Notes: generated by a model from the letters alone, not told the origin. A stretch of 54,353 nucleotides of DNA from an uncultured Acidimicrobiales bacterium (GCA_905479685.1 CAJQNJ010000032.1:1-54353); one strand, 5' to 3'. Counted from the stretch's first letter, positions 1-8,421 are shown. Numbers and translations: made by a program.

Positions 1-46
1 CGACGGCGCGGATTGCGACAGTCGAGAACAGGAATCGCTGCCGAGA

Positions 47-733
47 TCAGGAATAGAAGGGGTTTTCGCCTTGGGTGTGATCGGTTGCATCGACGACCTC
101 GGTGACTTCGGGAATCGCATCCATGATCGACGTTTTGATTCCCTCGGTGAGCGTCTGGGCGCTCATCGAACAACCCTGGCAGCCTCCACCCATCAATACG
201 TGCACGATCGTTTCGGCCTCGACCTTCACGAAACTGGCGAAACCACCATGCGCGGCCAGGGCCGGGTTGATGCTGAGATCTAGCAGCTGCTGCACCTTCT
301 CGGGCAAGGTACCGGTGAGATCAATGTCCTCAGGCGCAAGCACCGGGGGTCGATTCGGGTTACGGATGACGAGGCCGCCCTGCATCGGATTCGACGGGAG
401 GTCGAGCGTGGACCCACGCATGTCGTCCACGCTGTCGGAAGGGATGATCACCGTCAGATCGCCCACCTTGTAGAAGGTCGAATCCTCTGGCATCTCGGCG
501 ATGTCTTCGAGCGACAAGTCGTAGTCGAACTCGACACCGCGAGTTCCCACGACCATGACACGAAGCCCTGTTGCTTCTGGGTTGTCCTCGCCATCGCGAA
601 TCTCGAGAACCTTCGCCAACCCGGCGTCGGTGATCGACAAGATGAGGCCATCACCCTCGGCACTCGGGACCGGCGTCGTCGCCTCGTCCTCTGCATCGGA
701 TTCGTCGACTACGTCCTGCGTCGTTTCACTCAT
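47..733 (-). CDS. NifU-like (Nfu-type) Fe-S cluster carrier protein
   Basis: Predicted scaffold or carrier that passes Fe-S clusters to apoproteins in the cytosol. The C-terminal third (about residues 140-215) is a NifU C-terminal domain with the cluster-binding CxxC at C185 and C188 (GGGCQGCS). Residues 30-130 look like a degenerate A-type (HesB/IscA-like) domain without the usual cysteines, the layout of NfuA proteins. The first 28 residues are an acidic, probably disordered leader. At 228 residues the length fits NfuA-like proteins. The gene stands alone, divergent from the ECF sigma gene, and its 3' end lies close to the window edge. Family assignment is secure; which apoproteins it serves cannot be told from here. 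Confidence 0.88.
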   Translation of the reverse strand: MSETTQDVVDESDAEDEATTPVPSAEGDGLILSITDAGLAKVLEIRDGEDNPEATGLRVMVVGTRGVEFDYDLSLEDIAEMPEDSTFYKVGDLTVIIPSDSVDDMRGSTLDLPSNPMQGGLVIRNPNRPPVLAPEDIDLTGTLPEKVQQLLDLSINPALAAHGGFASFVKVEAETIVHVLMGGGCQGCSMSAQTLTEGIKTSIMDAIPEVTEVVDATDHTQGENPFYS

Positions 734-858
734 ACGATCAGGGTACGTGCGATTCTGAAATTTCTACGCGTCGATGTAAACCTCTTGCCAGGCCAGGGCG
801 TGTGTACAGCATGAGGACGCAATCCGCTGTCACTCCATTGACTCGAGAAAGGCTCCGT

Positions 859-1380
859 GTGACCAACACACCTCCGACGAGCCTTGAAGTGAACGACTCG
901 GTGTTCTCGTTTGACGACTTCTATCGTCAGGAGTTTCCAGCGATGGTTTTGCTGGCATCCACGCTGGTGGGCGGGTCAGCCGAAGACGTGGCACAAGAGG
1001 CGATGATTCGAGCGCATGATCGCTGGAGCCTCGTATCCACCTACGACAATCCGGGCACCTGGGTCCGCCGGGTCACGATCAACCTGGCCACGTCTCGCCT
1101 TCGTCGCCGAGCGACCCGAATCCGCAAGGCAAGCCGACTGCTGGACGGAATACCGACCGTCACGTGGGCGAAGCGGTTCGATGACGATCTGCTCGACGCG
1201 CTCGCCACGCTCCTCCGAAACCAGAAGGTCGCCGTTGTCTTGCATTACCTCGAGGATCAGCCGGTGAGCCAAATCGCCGACATCTTGGACTGCGCACCGA
1301 GCACGGCAAGAGTCCATCTTCATCGGGGCCGTCACGCGCTCGCACAGCGACTCGGCGCAGAAACAGAGGAGATCTCATGA
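859..1380 (+). CDS. ECF-family RNA polymerase sigma factor (SigE-like)
   Basis: Alternative sigma factor of about 173 residues with region 2 (DDFYRQEFPAMVLLA, then AEDVAQEAMIRAHDRW) and region 4 (QPVSQIADILDCAPSTARVHLHRGR), the two domains that recognise -10 and -35 elements. The track opens the frame at GTG 802, but I prefer GTG 859 because AGAAAGG lies six bases upstream and the protein then starts just before region 2. The stop overlaps the start of the next gene as ATGA, so the downstream membrane protein is translationally coupled and is the natural candidate for its regulator. The signal it responds to is unknown. Confidence 0.85.
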   Translation: MTNTPPTSLEVNDSVFSFDDFYRQEFPAMVLLASTLVGGSAEDVAQEAMIRAHDRWSLVSTYDNPGTWVRRVTINLATSRLRRRATRIRKASRLLDGIPTVTWAKRFDDDLLDALATLLRNQKVAVVLHYLEDQPVSQIADILDCAPSTARVHLHRGRHALAQRLGAETEEIS

Positions 1381-3422
1381 CCTTCGACGACGACATCCGC
1401 AAACAGTTCGACCAGATGAGTCCACAGATCGATGATCTCGATGCTGGCGCGGCCGCAGCCCAGCAGTCTGCGCATCGGCGGAGTACGGCGACCAGCGTGG
1501 CGCTCGGTGGAGCGGCGATCGTGGCACTTCTCATCGGCTTCGTGACGATCTCGAACCTGAACGACGACCAGACCGAGGTCCGCACCGCCGATCCGAACCC
1601 GACCGTCGCACCGGATCCGACGCCGGGCACAACGCCCGACACGATTCCGGGCACGATTCCGGGCACCACGACCCCGGGAGAACTCTCGACCACGGGTATC
1701 GCCACCGTCGACGTGAACGGCGTCGTGCGCCTCAATGGGGAGATCGTCGACGCTGAAACCTGGCTCCCGAGGCTCGAAGCGGCCGCTGCGGAATCCGCAG
1801 TCGGGCCGGACGGTCAGATCCTGATCACCGAGGAAATCGACGGATGCACCCGGATCTCGATCGTCGATGGCGAGGGCACCCCCCTGGATGACCATCCCGT
1901 CTCTTCGCTCTCTCGGTGCATAGCTGGCGAAATTGCGGAGTGGTCGAGCGCGGGACACGTCGTGCTCGTTGCGCCGACGGCGGAGGATGCATGGACCCTC
2001 ACGGTGTTGTCTGTGGATGGCGAAGCTGCCCAAATCACGAGTCCGGGAGCGTTTCAGCCAACCCAGCTCGATGTACACACCGACCGGTCGGGCCGCACGC
2101 AGGCGATCGTGCTCGGTACCGGGGAAGAACTCGTGTACGTCGACGTTGACGCGTTCCTCCAAGAATCGCCGCCCGAGATCGCGATCCGTGGCATATCGAA
2201 CCCCCAGAATCTCGTATCGGCTCGTTTCGTCGACGGGATCGAACAACACCCCTATCAGGCGCAGGTCGACGAGGTGATTGCCAGCAATGTCACCGTGCCC
2301 GACACCTCGACCGAGCCGTCGTCGCTGGTCTGGGCGGTGAGCAACGTGGCAGCTGACGACACCCTGAACGCTCGCTCGGGTCCAGGTACTGCCTTCGACA
2401 TCGTCTTCGAATTTCGTCCGGACGCCACCGGGGTGGTTCGAACCGGTGACGAAGCGACATCAGCCGACGGTGCCGAGTGGTTCGAGGTCTTTGCGCCGAC
2501 GTCGGGTACCGGCGTCGACACGGGGTGGGTCAACTCGGCCCTTCTCGTCGAGACTCCAGTGCCCGATGGCAGGCCATGCCTCTTCAACGGGCCACAGGAC
2601 CACTACATCGGCTTCGAGTGGACAAATCCGGATGGTTCACCCGACTCCGATGCCGCGGTGATCAGCAATATCGAGACCTACCGATTCGGTGGCTGCATCC
2701 GTACCGTCATCGAGTTCTCCGACGGCTGGTCGTATGAGGACGGCGGAGCAACGCGCGTCACCACTCTTCCCCACGACCTCAGGGTCTACCGACAAGACCA
2801 AGTGATCGTCGACCTCGGGAGGCTGATCTCGGGGGCAGAGGTTGCCGAGGCCCGATTCAGCGAATCGGTCGGAGTTGATCAATCGATCTTCATGGTCAAG
2901 GACGCGGGGCCCGACCACGTCGTCGGCTACCTGTTTTCGCCCACGACGACAACAACGGCGACCTTCGACAACACCAATGGAACCGTGATCATCGACATCG
3001 CCGACATCCGACTGACCCGCGACGCCGATCCAGCTGCCGTCGAGCAAGTGGGAGCTGCGGTTGAACCAATCGTCGACTCCAACGGTCTTGTTCTCACTCG
3101 CGTAAAGTCGAGCGACGCTGGCACGCGGTGGAGCGTTGCGGGGTTCGCTCGCCCGTTCGAGGCAACTCTGTCTGTGGGTGTGCGCACGTCGGGTGGTGAA
3201 GCGATCGATGTCGAATGGTTCGGTGCAGTCGCCGAAGGCCAACGTTCCGAGAATGGCGTCACAACCACCACGTGGACCGAGGCATGGGGTCAGTTCGGTT
3301 TCGCGATCTCGCTGCCAGACGGCGTCGAGCCCGCCGATGTCGTCATCGTGTTTGATCCATCGGGCGGTGCTGCCGACGATGTCCAGACGATCGATCTTTC
3401 GCTTGCCGACCACCTCGGCTGA
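1377..3422 (+). CDS. Membrane-anchored SH3/Gmad2-like protein, probable partner of the ECF sigma factor
   Basis: A 681-residue protein with a short cytoplasmic N-terminus (about 37 residues), one membrane helix (about 38-60) and a large extracytoplasmic part. A Pro/Thr/Gly linker with repeated PGT units follows the helix. Around residues 320-390 there is a bacterial SH3-like domain (LNARSGPGT ... GWVNSALL). The last roughly 110 residues (SVAGFARPFEATLSVGV) resemble the Gmad2 immunoglobulin-like domain. Position and ATGA overlap with the sigma gene suggest an anti-sigma or sensor role, but I see no zinc-binding anti-sigma motif (HxxxCxxC) in the short cytoplasmic tail, so the mechanism is unclear. 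Domain calls are from visual similarity; the regulatory role is inference. Confidence 0.7.
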   Translation: MTFDDDIRKQFDQMSPQIDDLDAGAAAAQQSAHRRSTATSVALGGAAIVALLIGFVTISNLNDDQTEVRTADPNPTVAPDPTPGTTPDTIPGTIPGTTTPGELSTTGIATVDVNGVVRLNGEIVDAETWLPRLEAAAAESAVGPDGQILITEEIDGCTRISIVDGEGTPLDDHPVSSLSRCIAGEIAEWSSAGHVVLVAPTAEDAWTLTVLSVDGEAAQITSPGAFQPTQLDVHTDRSGRTQAIVLGTGEELVYVDVDAFLQESPPEIAIRGISNPQNLVSARFVDGIEQHPYQAQVDEVIASNVTVPDTSTEPSSLVWAVSNVAADDTLNARSGPGTAFDIVFEFRPDATGVVRTGDEATSADGAEWFEVFAPTSGTGVDTGWVNSALLVETPVPDGRPCLFNGPQDHYIGFEWTNPDGSPDSDAAVISNIETYRFGGCIRTVIEFSDGWSYEDGGATRVTTLPHDLRVYRQDQVIVDLGRLISGAEVAEARFSESVGVDQSIFMVKDAGPDHVVGYLFSPTTTTTATFDNTNGTVIIDIADIRLTRDADPAAVEQVGAAVEPIVDSNGLVLTRVKSSDAGTRWSVAGFARPFEATLSVGVRTSGGEAIDVEWFGAVAEGQRSENGVTTTTWTEAWGQFGFAISLPDGVEPADVVIVFDPSGGAADDVQTIDLSLADHLG

Positions 3423-3441
3423 TCGAGGTTCGACAACTCCG

Positions 3442-5199
3442 TCAGCTCTCGGCTTCTTCGGACAACTCGAGCCAGCGTTCTTCGAGGCCATTGATCTCGT
3501 CCACGACCGGCGTGAGTTCCGCGCCGATCCGCACCAGCGCTTCGTGGTCTGACCCCGCAGCCTCGAGCTCGGAGGTCAGCGAGGTCCGTTTCTTGTCGAG
3601 GCGAGCCATGTCCTTTTCGACCGTCTTGAGTTCGTGACGGATCGTGCTCGCCGAACGACCGTCTCCGATGCTCTTGTGCTTCGTCTTCTTCGGACCCGAC
3701 GACGTCTGGCGAGTCGAGTCGTTCTTCATGGAGGACGCCTGGTGTGTGCGTAGCCGCTCGTAAGCCTCGTACCCGCCAGGGAGACGGCCGACCGTGCCCG
3801 TCCCGTCGAACACGATCACATCGTCGACAGTTCGCTCGAGAAATGCCCTGTCGTGGCTGACGACCACGACCGCGCCCGGGTAGTTCTCGAGGAAGTCCTC
3901 CAACACTCGAAGGGTGTCCAGATCGAGGTCGTTGGTCGGCTCGTCGAGGAGCAGGACATTTGGACGCTTCGCCAAGGTGATCAACAATTGCAGCCGGCGT
4001 CGTTCGCCACCGCTCAACAATTCGATCGGGGCGTACTGTGCGTCGCTGTCGAACCAGAAGCTCTCCATCAAGGCGGTGTCATGCCAGTCGGGTTTCGGCG
4101 CATCCCCAACGACCGCTTGCCACACACGCATCGCAGGGTTGAGCTCGATTCCCCGCTGATCGAACAACTCCATCGACACCGTGGACCCAACGCGAACCGA
4201 CCCAGAGGTTGGGGATATCCGACCAGAGATGACGTCGAGAAGTGTCGATTTACCGGTGCCGTTCGACCCGACGATGCCCAAACGCTCTCGGGGATCGAGG
4301 GAGAGCTCAACATCTGTGAACAATGGCTCGTGATCGGGATACCCGAAGGACACATGGTCGAGTTCGACAACGTCGTTGCCGAGGCGCGGAGTTCCGAAAT
4401 GCAGATCGAGCGACCCTGTGCGAGCGGCTTCTTCCGGACGAGCCGTCACAATCTCAGTGGCCGACCGAATTCGAGCCTTGGCTTTACTCGTACGGGCAGG
4501 GGCACCTCGCCTGAGCCACGCGAGTTCGGTTCGCGCGAGATTCGCTCGAACTCGTTCCTGCTGTTGGGCCTGTTCCTCACGGAGCGCTCGCCCCTCGAGG
4601 TACGCGTCGTAACCACCTTCGTGCACATATGCCCGGCCCCGGTCGAGCTCGAGCACGCGGTTGGTGACTCGATCGAGAACGTGTCGATCGTGCGTGACCA
4701 GTAGTAGACCACCCTTGTAGGCAGCCAGTCGGTTCTCGAGCCACTCGATCGCGTCGACATCGAGGTGGTTTGTCGGTTCGTCGAGAATGAGGAGATCGCT
4801 CGGATGGACCAGCGCTCTGGCGAGAGCCACTCGTTTCGCCTCTCCACCGGAAAGCTGGGCTACGGGGGTCTCGCTTCGTCCGCCCATACCGAGCCTGTCG
4901 AGCACAGCGTCGATTTCCCAGGACTCGCCCGCGACACCTTCGACAGCGTCGCGGACCGTGCCCGAACCTAGGTCTGGGTTCTGATCGAGTGCAGCGATTC
5001 GCACGTCTCGACCTCGTCGCACCGTTCCGCTCTCCGGATCTCGTGTTCCGATCAGGACATCGATCAGCGATGATTTCCCGGTGCCATTCAATCCAACGAG
5101 GCCAATACGTTCCCCATCGGAAATCGTGACCGAAACGTCCCGAAAGAGGTCCCGTCCAGGACGAATCATCGTCACGTCAGTTGCGTCGATGAGGATCAT
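3442..5199 (-). CDS. ABC-F family ATPase (Uup/EttA-like)
   Basis: A cytosolic, non-transporter ABC protein of 585 residues with two nucleotide-binding domains. The first has Walker A GLNGTGKS, signature LSGGEAKR and Walker B LLILDEPTNHLD. The second has Walker A GSNGTGKS, signature LSGGERRR and Walker B VLLLDEPTNDLD. A charged linker joins them, and the C-terminus (about residues 500-585) is a Lys/Glu-rich coiled coil as in Uup. ABC-F proteins act on the ribosome (translation factors or ribosome protection) and some affect DNA. Without a tree I cannot choose between Uup-like and antibiotic-resistance subfamilies. It is divergent from the next gene across an 84-bp gap. Confidence 0.92.
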   Translation of the reverse strand: MILIDATDVTMIRPGRDLFRDVSVTISDGERIGLVGLNGTGKSSLIDVLIGTRDPESGTVRRGRDVRIAALDQNPDLGSGTVRDAVEGVAGESWEIDAVLDRLGMGGRSETPVAQLSGGEAKRVALARALVHPSDLLILDEPTNHLDVDAIEWLENRLAAYKGGLLLVTHDRHVLDRVTNRVLELDRGRAYVHEGGYDAYLEGRALREEQAQQQERVRANLARTELAWLRRGAPARTSKAKARIRSATEIVTARPEEAARTGSLDLHFGTPRLGNDVVELDHVSFGYPDHEPLFTDVELSLDPRERLGIVGSNGTGKSTLLDVISGRISPTSGSVRVGSTVSMELFDQRGIELNPAMRVWQAVVGDAPKPDWHDTALMESFWFDSDAQYAPIELLSGGERRRLQLLITLAKRPNVLLLDEPTNDLDLDTLRVLEDFLENYPGAVVVVSHDRAFLERTVDDVIVFDGTGTVGRLPGGYEAYERLRTHQASSMKNDSTRQTSSGPKKTKHKSIGDGRSASTIRHELKTVEKDMARLDKKRTSLTSELEAAGSDHEALVRIGAELTPVVDEINGLEERWLELSEEAES

Positions 5200-5283
5200 G
5201 AGGTCCAGTCAAATGGTCGAGCGGCTTCTAAAGCTACCGGGGTGATTCACACCTTTCTGTGTGGCCGGTTACGCTCAAGTGCC

Positions 5284-6744
5284 GTGAGTGACGTATGGCA
5301 AGGCCCCGGATGGTGGTTGGCTTCTGATGGCAAGTGGTACCCGGCAGATGCCGAACCAGGTGCTGTGTATGAGGGTGATCTTCAGAACAACGATGCTCCC
5401 GCTGTCGATGCGGCCCAGCCCATCGCAGCTGATGTCTCGATTCCTGCTGAACCTGTGCCCCGGCTCGACGTGCCAGCGGAGCCAGCTTCGCCAGGGCCAT
5501 TCCCGATCGCACCAGCAGTTGCAGAGACGCCCGCGCCCGCTGTCCCACCCACCCCGGCGCCTGCGTTCGGCGCAGACCCCTTCGCGGAGATGCCCAATCC
5601 TGTAGTGCAGGAGTCAAAGGTTGGCGGCTGGCAAACGATCGAACCGCAGGCGCCGGTAGCGCCGTTCGAAGCAGTCCCGACGTCGCTCCGCGTCGCCGAA
5701 GATCCGACAGCCGAAGCGATCGGTGACGATGGCTGGACCAGCGCGTACGAGGAGCGTCACGAAGCCGACGTTTCCGGCGTCGTCAGCGCACCGATGCAAC
5801 CAATGCCCACAGCGCCTCCCGTCGATCCGCTGCCCCAGGCCCAGATCCCCGACGTCGCACCACCGACCCCAGTCATGCCCGACGCCCACATGCAACCGGT
5901 CGAGACACCCGAGGTCCAGGTACCGCCAGCGCAGATCCCTGACTCGCAGATCCAAGACCTACCTGACTCGCAGATCCAAGACCTAGCAGCACCGGTCGCG
6001 AGTGCAGCAGCAGTCGCAGGTGTAGCAGCGGTAGCCGGTCGCGACCCGTCGGTGCCGATCGAACGTGATGATGCCTGGCGAAAGCCCTCGGCACCCGATG
6101 AGACGCTCACGCGCCCGATCGTTGCCGAACCAACTGGTGTTCCCGATGTCGTCGACCTCGCCGTCATAGAAGAACCGCCGGCGTACGTTCCAGAACCGTC
6201 GCAACGGAACTGGACACTCGTCGGCGGGGTTGTCGTTGCGATCGCTGCGATCGTGGGAATCGCACTGCTTGTCGCATCGCTGCTCAGCAGTGGCGACGAC
6301 AATGCCGACACCTCGAACCCCAACAGTGGTGCAACGCCATCGAGCGAAGCATCCGCCCCGAGCACTGAAGCGGAGGACGATCCCACAAACGTGTCGGTCT
6401 TCGAACTTCGAGCCGGTGACTGCATCGTTGGCGACATCGGCGCCGGGCAAGTGACCAAGGTGATCAAAGTCGACTGCAAGCTGGAACACCAGTTTGAGGT
6501 GTATCGCGAAGCCCTGATCGATACTTCGATCACGAGCTTCAACGAAGAGGCCATCTCGGAATACGCGGAGGACGTCTGCCGGACGTCGCTCGAGGCGTAC
6601 ATAAGCGCCGATGACGACCGAGGTTTGAAGTTCAAGTTCCTCCAGCCGACAGAGGACTCGTGGAATCAGGTCGAGGATCCGGATCGGGTGATCACCTGTC
6701 TCCTGTTCGACGACGACGGTCCAATTATCGGAACAGCAGCATGA
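5284..6744 (+). CDS. Trp-rich N-terminal module, Pro/Ala linker, single TM and septum-formation-like domain protein
   Basis: I start this 486-residue protein at GTG 5284 because the frame then opens with the module VSDVWQGPGWWLASDGKWY, resembling DUF2510-type membrane-protein modules common in Actinobacteria. A long low-complexity Pro/Ala/Val linker follows, containing a perfectly tandem PDSQIQDL repeat. One TM helix lies at about residues 310-335. The outer domain (VFELRAGDCI..., with conserved Cys) resembles the septum-formation or DUF4190-associated domain found after such helices. It probably sits in the cytoplasmic membrane with the last 150 residues outside. ATGA overlap couples it to the mycoredoxin gene. 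Function unknown. Confidence 0.65.
   Translation: MSDVWQGPGWWLASDGKWYPADAEPGAVYEGDLQNNDAPAVDAAQPIAADVSIPAEPVPRLDVPAEPASPGPFPIAPAVAETPAPAVPPTPAPAFGADPFAEMPNPVVQESKVGGWQTIEPQAPVAPFEAVPTSLRVAEDPTAEAIGDDGWTSAYEERHEADVSGVVSAPMQPMPTAPPVDPLPQAQIPDVAPPTPVMPDAHMQPVETPEVQVPPAQIPDSQIQDLPDSQIQDLAAPVASAAAVAGVAAVAGRDPSVPIERDDAWRKPSAPDETLTRPIVAEPTGVPDVVDLAVIEEPPAYVPEPSQRNWTLVGGVVVAIAAIVGIALLVASLLSSGDDNADTSNPNSGATPSSEASAPSTEAEDDPTNVSVFELRAGDCIVGDIGAGQVTKVIKVDCKLEHQFEVYREALIDTSITSFNEEAISEYAEDVCRTSLEAYISADDDRGLKFKFLQPTEDSWNQVEDPDRVITCLLFDDDGPIIGTAA
5941..5985 (+). repeat. Two-copy 24-bp tandem repeat inside a coding linker
   Basis: The unit beginning GACTCGCAGATCCAAGACCT occurs twice head to tail with no substitutions over the shared part and encodes two adjacent PDSQIQDL units. 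Exact identity, including synonymous positions, points to a recent duplication in the linker. Confidence 0.9.
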
Positions 6745-7067
6745 GTGCAGGAGCGGTTGACTTCTATTGGCGACCCGGGTGCGGATTCTGCATGCACTTG
6801 GAGCGCGGCCTCAACAAGCGAGGCATTCCACTGAACAAGAAGAACATCTGGGACAGTCCCGAAGCCGCGTCCACGGTGCGAAGCATCGCCAATGGGAATG
6901 AAACGGTCCCTACCGTCGTCATTGGTGATGCGGCGCTGGTCAACCCGAGTGCCGGGCAGGTCATCCAGGCGATTTCCAATCAGGCTCCGGAACTACTCCC
7001 CGCAGGGGTCGAGGTTCCCGAACCCGGCCAATTGAGTCGCCGAATCAACAAACTCCTCGGCGGGTAA
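6741..7067 (+). CDS. Mycoredoxin-type glutaredoxin
   Basis: A 108-residue thioredoxin-fold oxidoreductase with the redox pair C14-G-F-C17 directly after the first strand (VDFYWRPGCGFC) and the cis-Pro loop TVPTVVIGD. Actinobacterial mycoredoxins use mycothiol rather than glutathione; the motif is CGFC here versus CGYC in the best-known members. The track opens the frame 81 bases earlier, but the ATG at 6741 overlaps the upstream stop as ATGA and gives the normal family N-terminus. The C-terminal 25 residues after the fold (PEPGQLSRRINKLLGG) are a basic tail. It probably reduces mycothiol-mixed disulfides, including on peroxiredoxins and MsrA. Confidence 0.85.
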   Translation: MSAGAVDFYWRPGCGFCMHLERGLNKRGIPLNKKNIWDSPEAASTVRSIANGNETVPTVVIGDAALVNPSAGQVIQAISNQAPELLPAGVEVPEPGQLSRRINKLLGG

Positions 7068-7088
7068 GCGGTCACACCTCGGGATTTC

Positions 7089-7113
7089 CACCCGATCAGA
7101 GGGTGATTTCTTG
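7089..7113 (+). terminator. Possible weak intrinsic terminator after the mycoredoxin gene
   Basis: CACCC and GGGTG form a 5-bp stem around GATCAGA and are followed by ATTTCTT. The stem is short and the T-run interrupted, so this is only a candidate. Confidence 0.3.
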
Positions 7114-7169
7114 GTGCTGCGTGAAACGTTTTCGGCGCCTTCAGAAGTTTTTGCATCCAGCAGAGGCCT

Positions 7170-7204
7170 TTAGTGCTAAATTAAGTCACACGACTTAGTG
7201 CTAA
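7170..7204 (+). promoter_or_regulatory. Paired palindromic operator-like boxes upstream of the whiB/B12-photoreceptor operon
   Basis: Two identical TTAGTGCTAA boxes (arms TTAG/CTAA) lie exactly 25 bp apart, and the sequence between them forms a further 6-4-6 dyad, TAAGTC-ACAC-GACTTA. The stretch is strikingly AT-rich for this genome and sits 27 bp before the whiB start codon. That layout fits a cooperative operator over the promoter. The natural candidates to bind it are the two regulators encoded just downstream; which one does is inference. Confidence 0.6.
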
Positions 7205-7231
7205 ATACTTATCCGCTGTCGAAAGACTTCA

Positions 7232-7585
7232 ATGATCGATGACCTGTTCGCCGTTTCTGAAGCAAGACCCTGGACATCCACAGCCCTGTGCGTAGGCAAG
7301 CCTGACTTGTTCTTCGCTCCTCCTGGAGAACGGCGCACTCGTCGAAACAAACGGGAAGCCCTCGCACGGTCATACTGCGAAAACTGTCAGTCGTTGCTCC
7401 CCTGCCGGAGTTGGGCGCGAGTAAATCGAGAACATGGTTTTTGGGGCGGGGAAAGCGAAGAGCAACGTGCCGCCCTGGGTTATCCTCCGCGAAGCCCATC
7501 TCGCCGGGCGGTCGCCGAGATGGGAAGAAATGCTTCCCGAACCGGGGATGCCTCCGAGTTCGACGACGAAGTACTGGCAGGCTGA
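7232..7585 (+). CDS. WhiB-family Fe-S transcriptional regulator
   Basis: A 117-residue WhiB-like protein. The four cluster cysteines are C20, C49, C52 and C58 (spacing C-x28-C-x2-C-x5-C), and the G[VI]WGG turn is present as GFWGG at 69-73, followed by a basic tail. WhiB proteins hold an oxygen- and NO-sensitive [4Fe-4S] cluster and bind the primary sigma factor's region 4. The gene starts 27 bp after a set of palindromic boxes and ends in a TGATG overlap with the B12-dependent regulator, so the two are co-transcribed and coupled. Which WhiB subclass it belongs to needs a tree. Confidence 0.93.
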   Translation: MIDDLFAVSEARPWTSTALCVGKPDLFFAPPGERRTRRNKREALARSYCENCQSLLPCRSWARVNREHGFWGGESEEQRAALGYPPRSPSRRAVAEMGRNASRTGDASEFDDEVLAG

Positions 7586-8409
7586 TGACCGACCCGATCA
7601 CGCTCATCGATGTGGCGGACCGACTGGGTGTCCATTACATGACGGCGTATCGATATGTACGAACCGGTCGACTCCCAGCCGTCAAAGATTCTGGACAATG
7701 GCGGGTGTTCGAGAACGACCTCGCCGCGTTCGAGGCGAGGCCTGCCAAGGCGCCGCCCCGTAAGGACTTGCTTCCCACGCTCATCGAGGAACGCCTGCTC
7801 GCCGGTGACGAGAACGGGACCTATCAACTCCTCGAGAACGCACTGGCATCGGGAGCCGACGCGGAGGAGGTGTACCTCGATCTGATGTCTCCAGCAATGG
7901 TAGGCGTCGGTCGACGGTGGCATGAGGGAGACATCTCGATCGCTGACGAGCATGTGGCAACCTCGACTGCCCTGCGCGTCATCGCTCGACTTGGGCCACG
8001 CGTGTCCAGCAGAGGCCGGATGAAGGGCACGATCTTGCTGGCAACGATCTCCGACGACTACCACTATCTACCCACCGCAATGCTCCGAGATCTACTCCGA
8101 TTCCGCGGGTTCGACGTGCAGGACCTCGGAGCAAACACACCACCAGAGTCGATCTTTGATCGAGCCAGCGGTCTTGCCGACCTCTTGGCTGTGGGTGTTT
8201 CGGCAACCTCCTCGGGTCACGATCACGTCATGAGAGAAACGCTCTCGAAACTTGCTGGTTTGCATGTGCCGATCGTTGTTGGTGGAGCGGCCTTCTCGGG
8301 GCTGGACCACATCACGAGCCTCGGTCCGTGTATCCCATCGAACTCAGCCAGAGACGCACTTTCGATCTTCGAGACGATTCATGCCGAAGCGCGCTCCAAG
8401 GCCAGGTAG
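7585..8409 (+). CDS. CarH/LitR-like B12-dependent photoreceptor transcriptional regulator
   Basis: A 274-residue regulator with a minimal excisionase/MerR-like HTH (about residues 5-50, LIDVADRLGVHYMTAYRYV), a helical-bundle cap (60-135) and a Rossmann cobalamin-binding domain (145-265). The cap carries W112-H113 followed by E122-H123, the W-x9-EH signature of AdoCbl light sensors of the CarH type, including the His next to Trp that ligates cobalt after illumination in Thermus CarH. The lower-ligand motif DxH is D158-Y-H160; the usual glycine three residues later is replaced by Pro. The track's earlier start is rejected because ATG 7585 overlaps the whiB stop (TGATG). Predicted to repress DNA in the dark and release it in light. 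Confidence 0.85.
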   Translation: MTDPITLIDVADRLGVHYMTAYRYVRTGRLPAVKDSGQWRVFENDLAAFEARPAKAPPRKDLLPTLIEERLLAGDENGTYQLLENALASGADAEEVYLDLMSPAMVGVGRRWHEGDISIADEHVATSTALRVIARLGPRVSSRGRMKGTILLATISDDYHYLPTAMLRDLLRFRGFDVQDLGANTPPESIFDRASGLADLLAVGVSATSSGHDHVMRETLSKLAGLHVPIVVGGAAFSGLDHITSLGPCIPSNSARDALSIFETIHAEARSKAR

Positions 8410-8421
8410 CGTCGACACACC

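Noticed and set aside
5248-5263. CACAC-CTTTCT-GTGTG dyad in the ABC-F/Trp-module divergent gap
   Set aside because: Arms of only 5 bp in a simple CA/GT sequence are expected by chance, and nothing links it to a regulator.
5757-6635. Long minus-strand ORF (292 aa) opposite the Trp-module gene
   Set aside because: Antisense shadow of a Pro/Ala-rich linker without any recognisable domain or start context.
7170-7204. CIRCE (HrcA) element
   Set aside because: AGTGCTAA resembles a CIRCE half, but the required TTAGCACTC-N9-GAGTGCTAA arrangement is absent and no chaperone gene follows.
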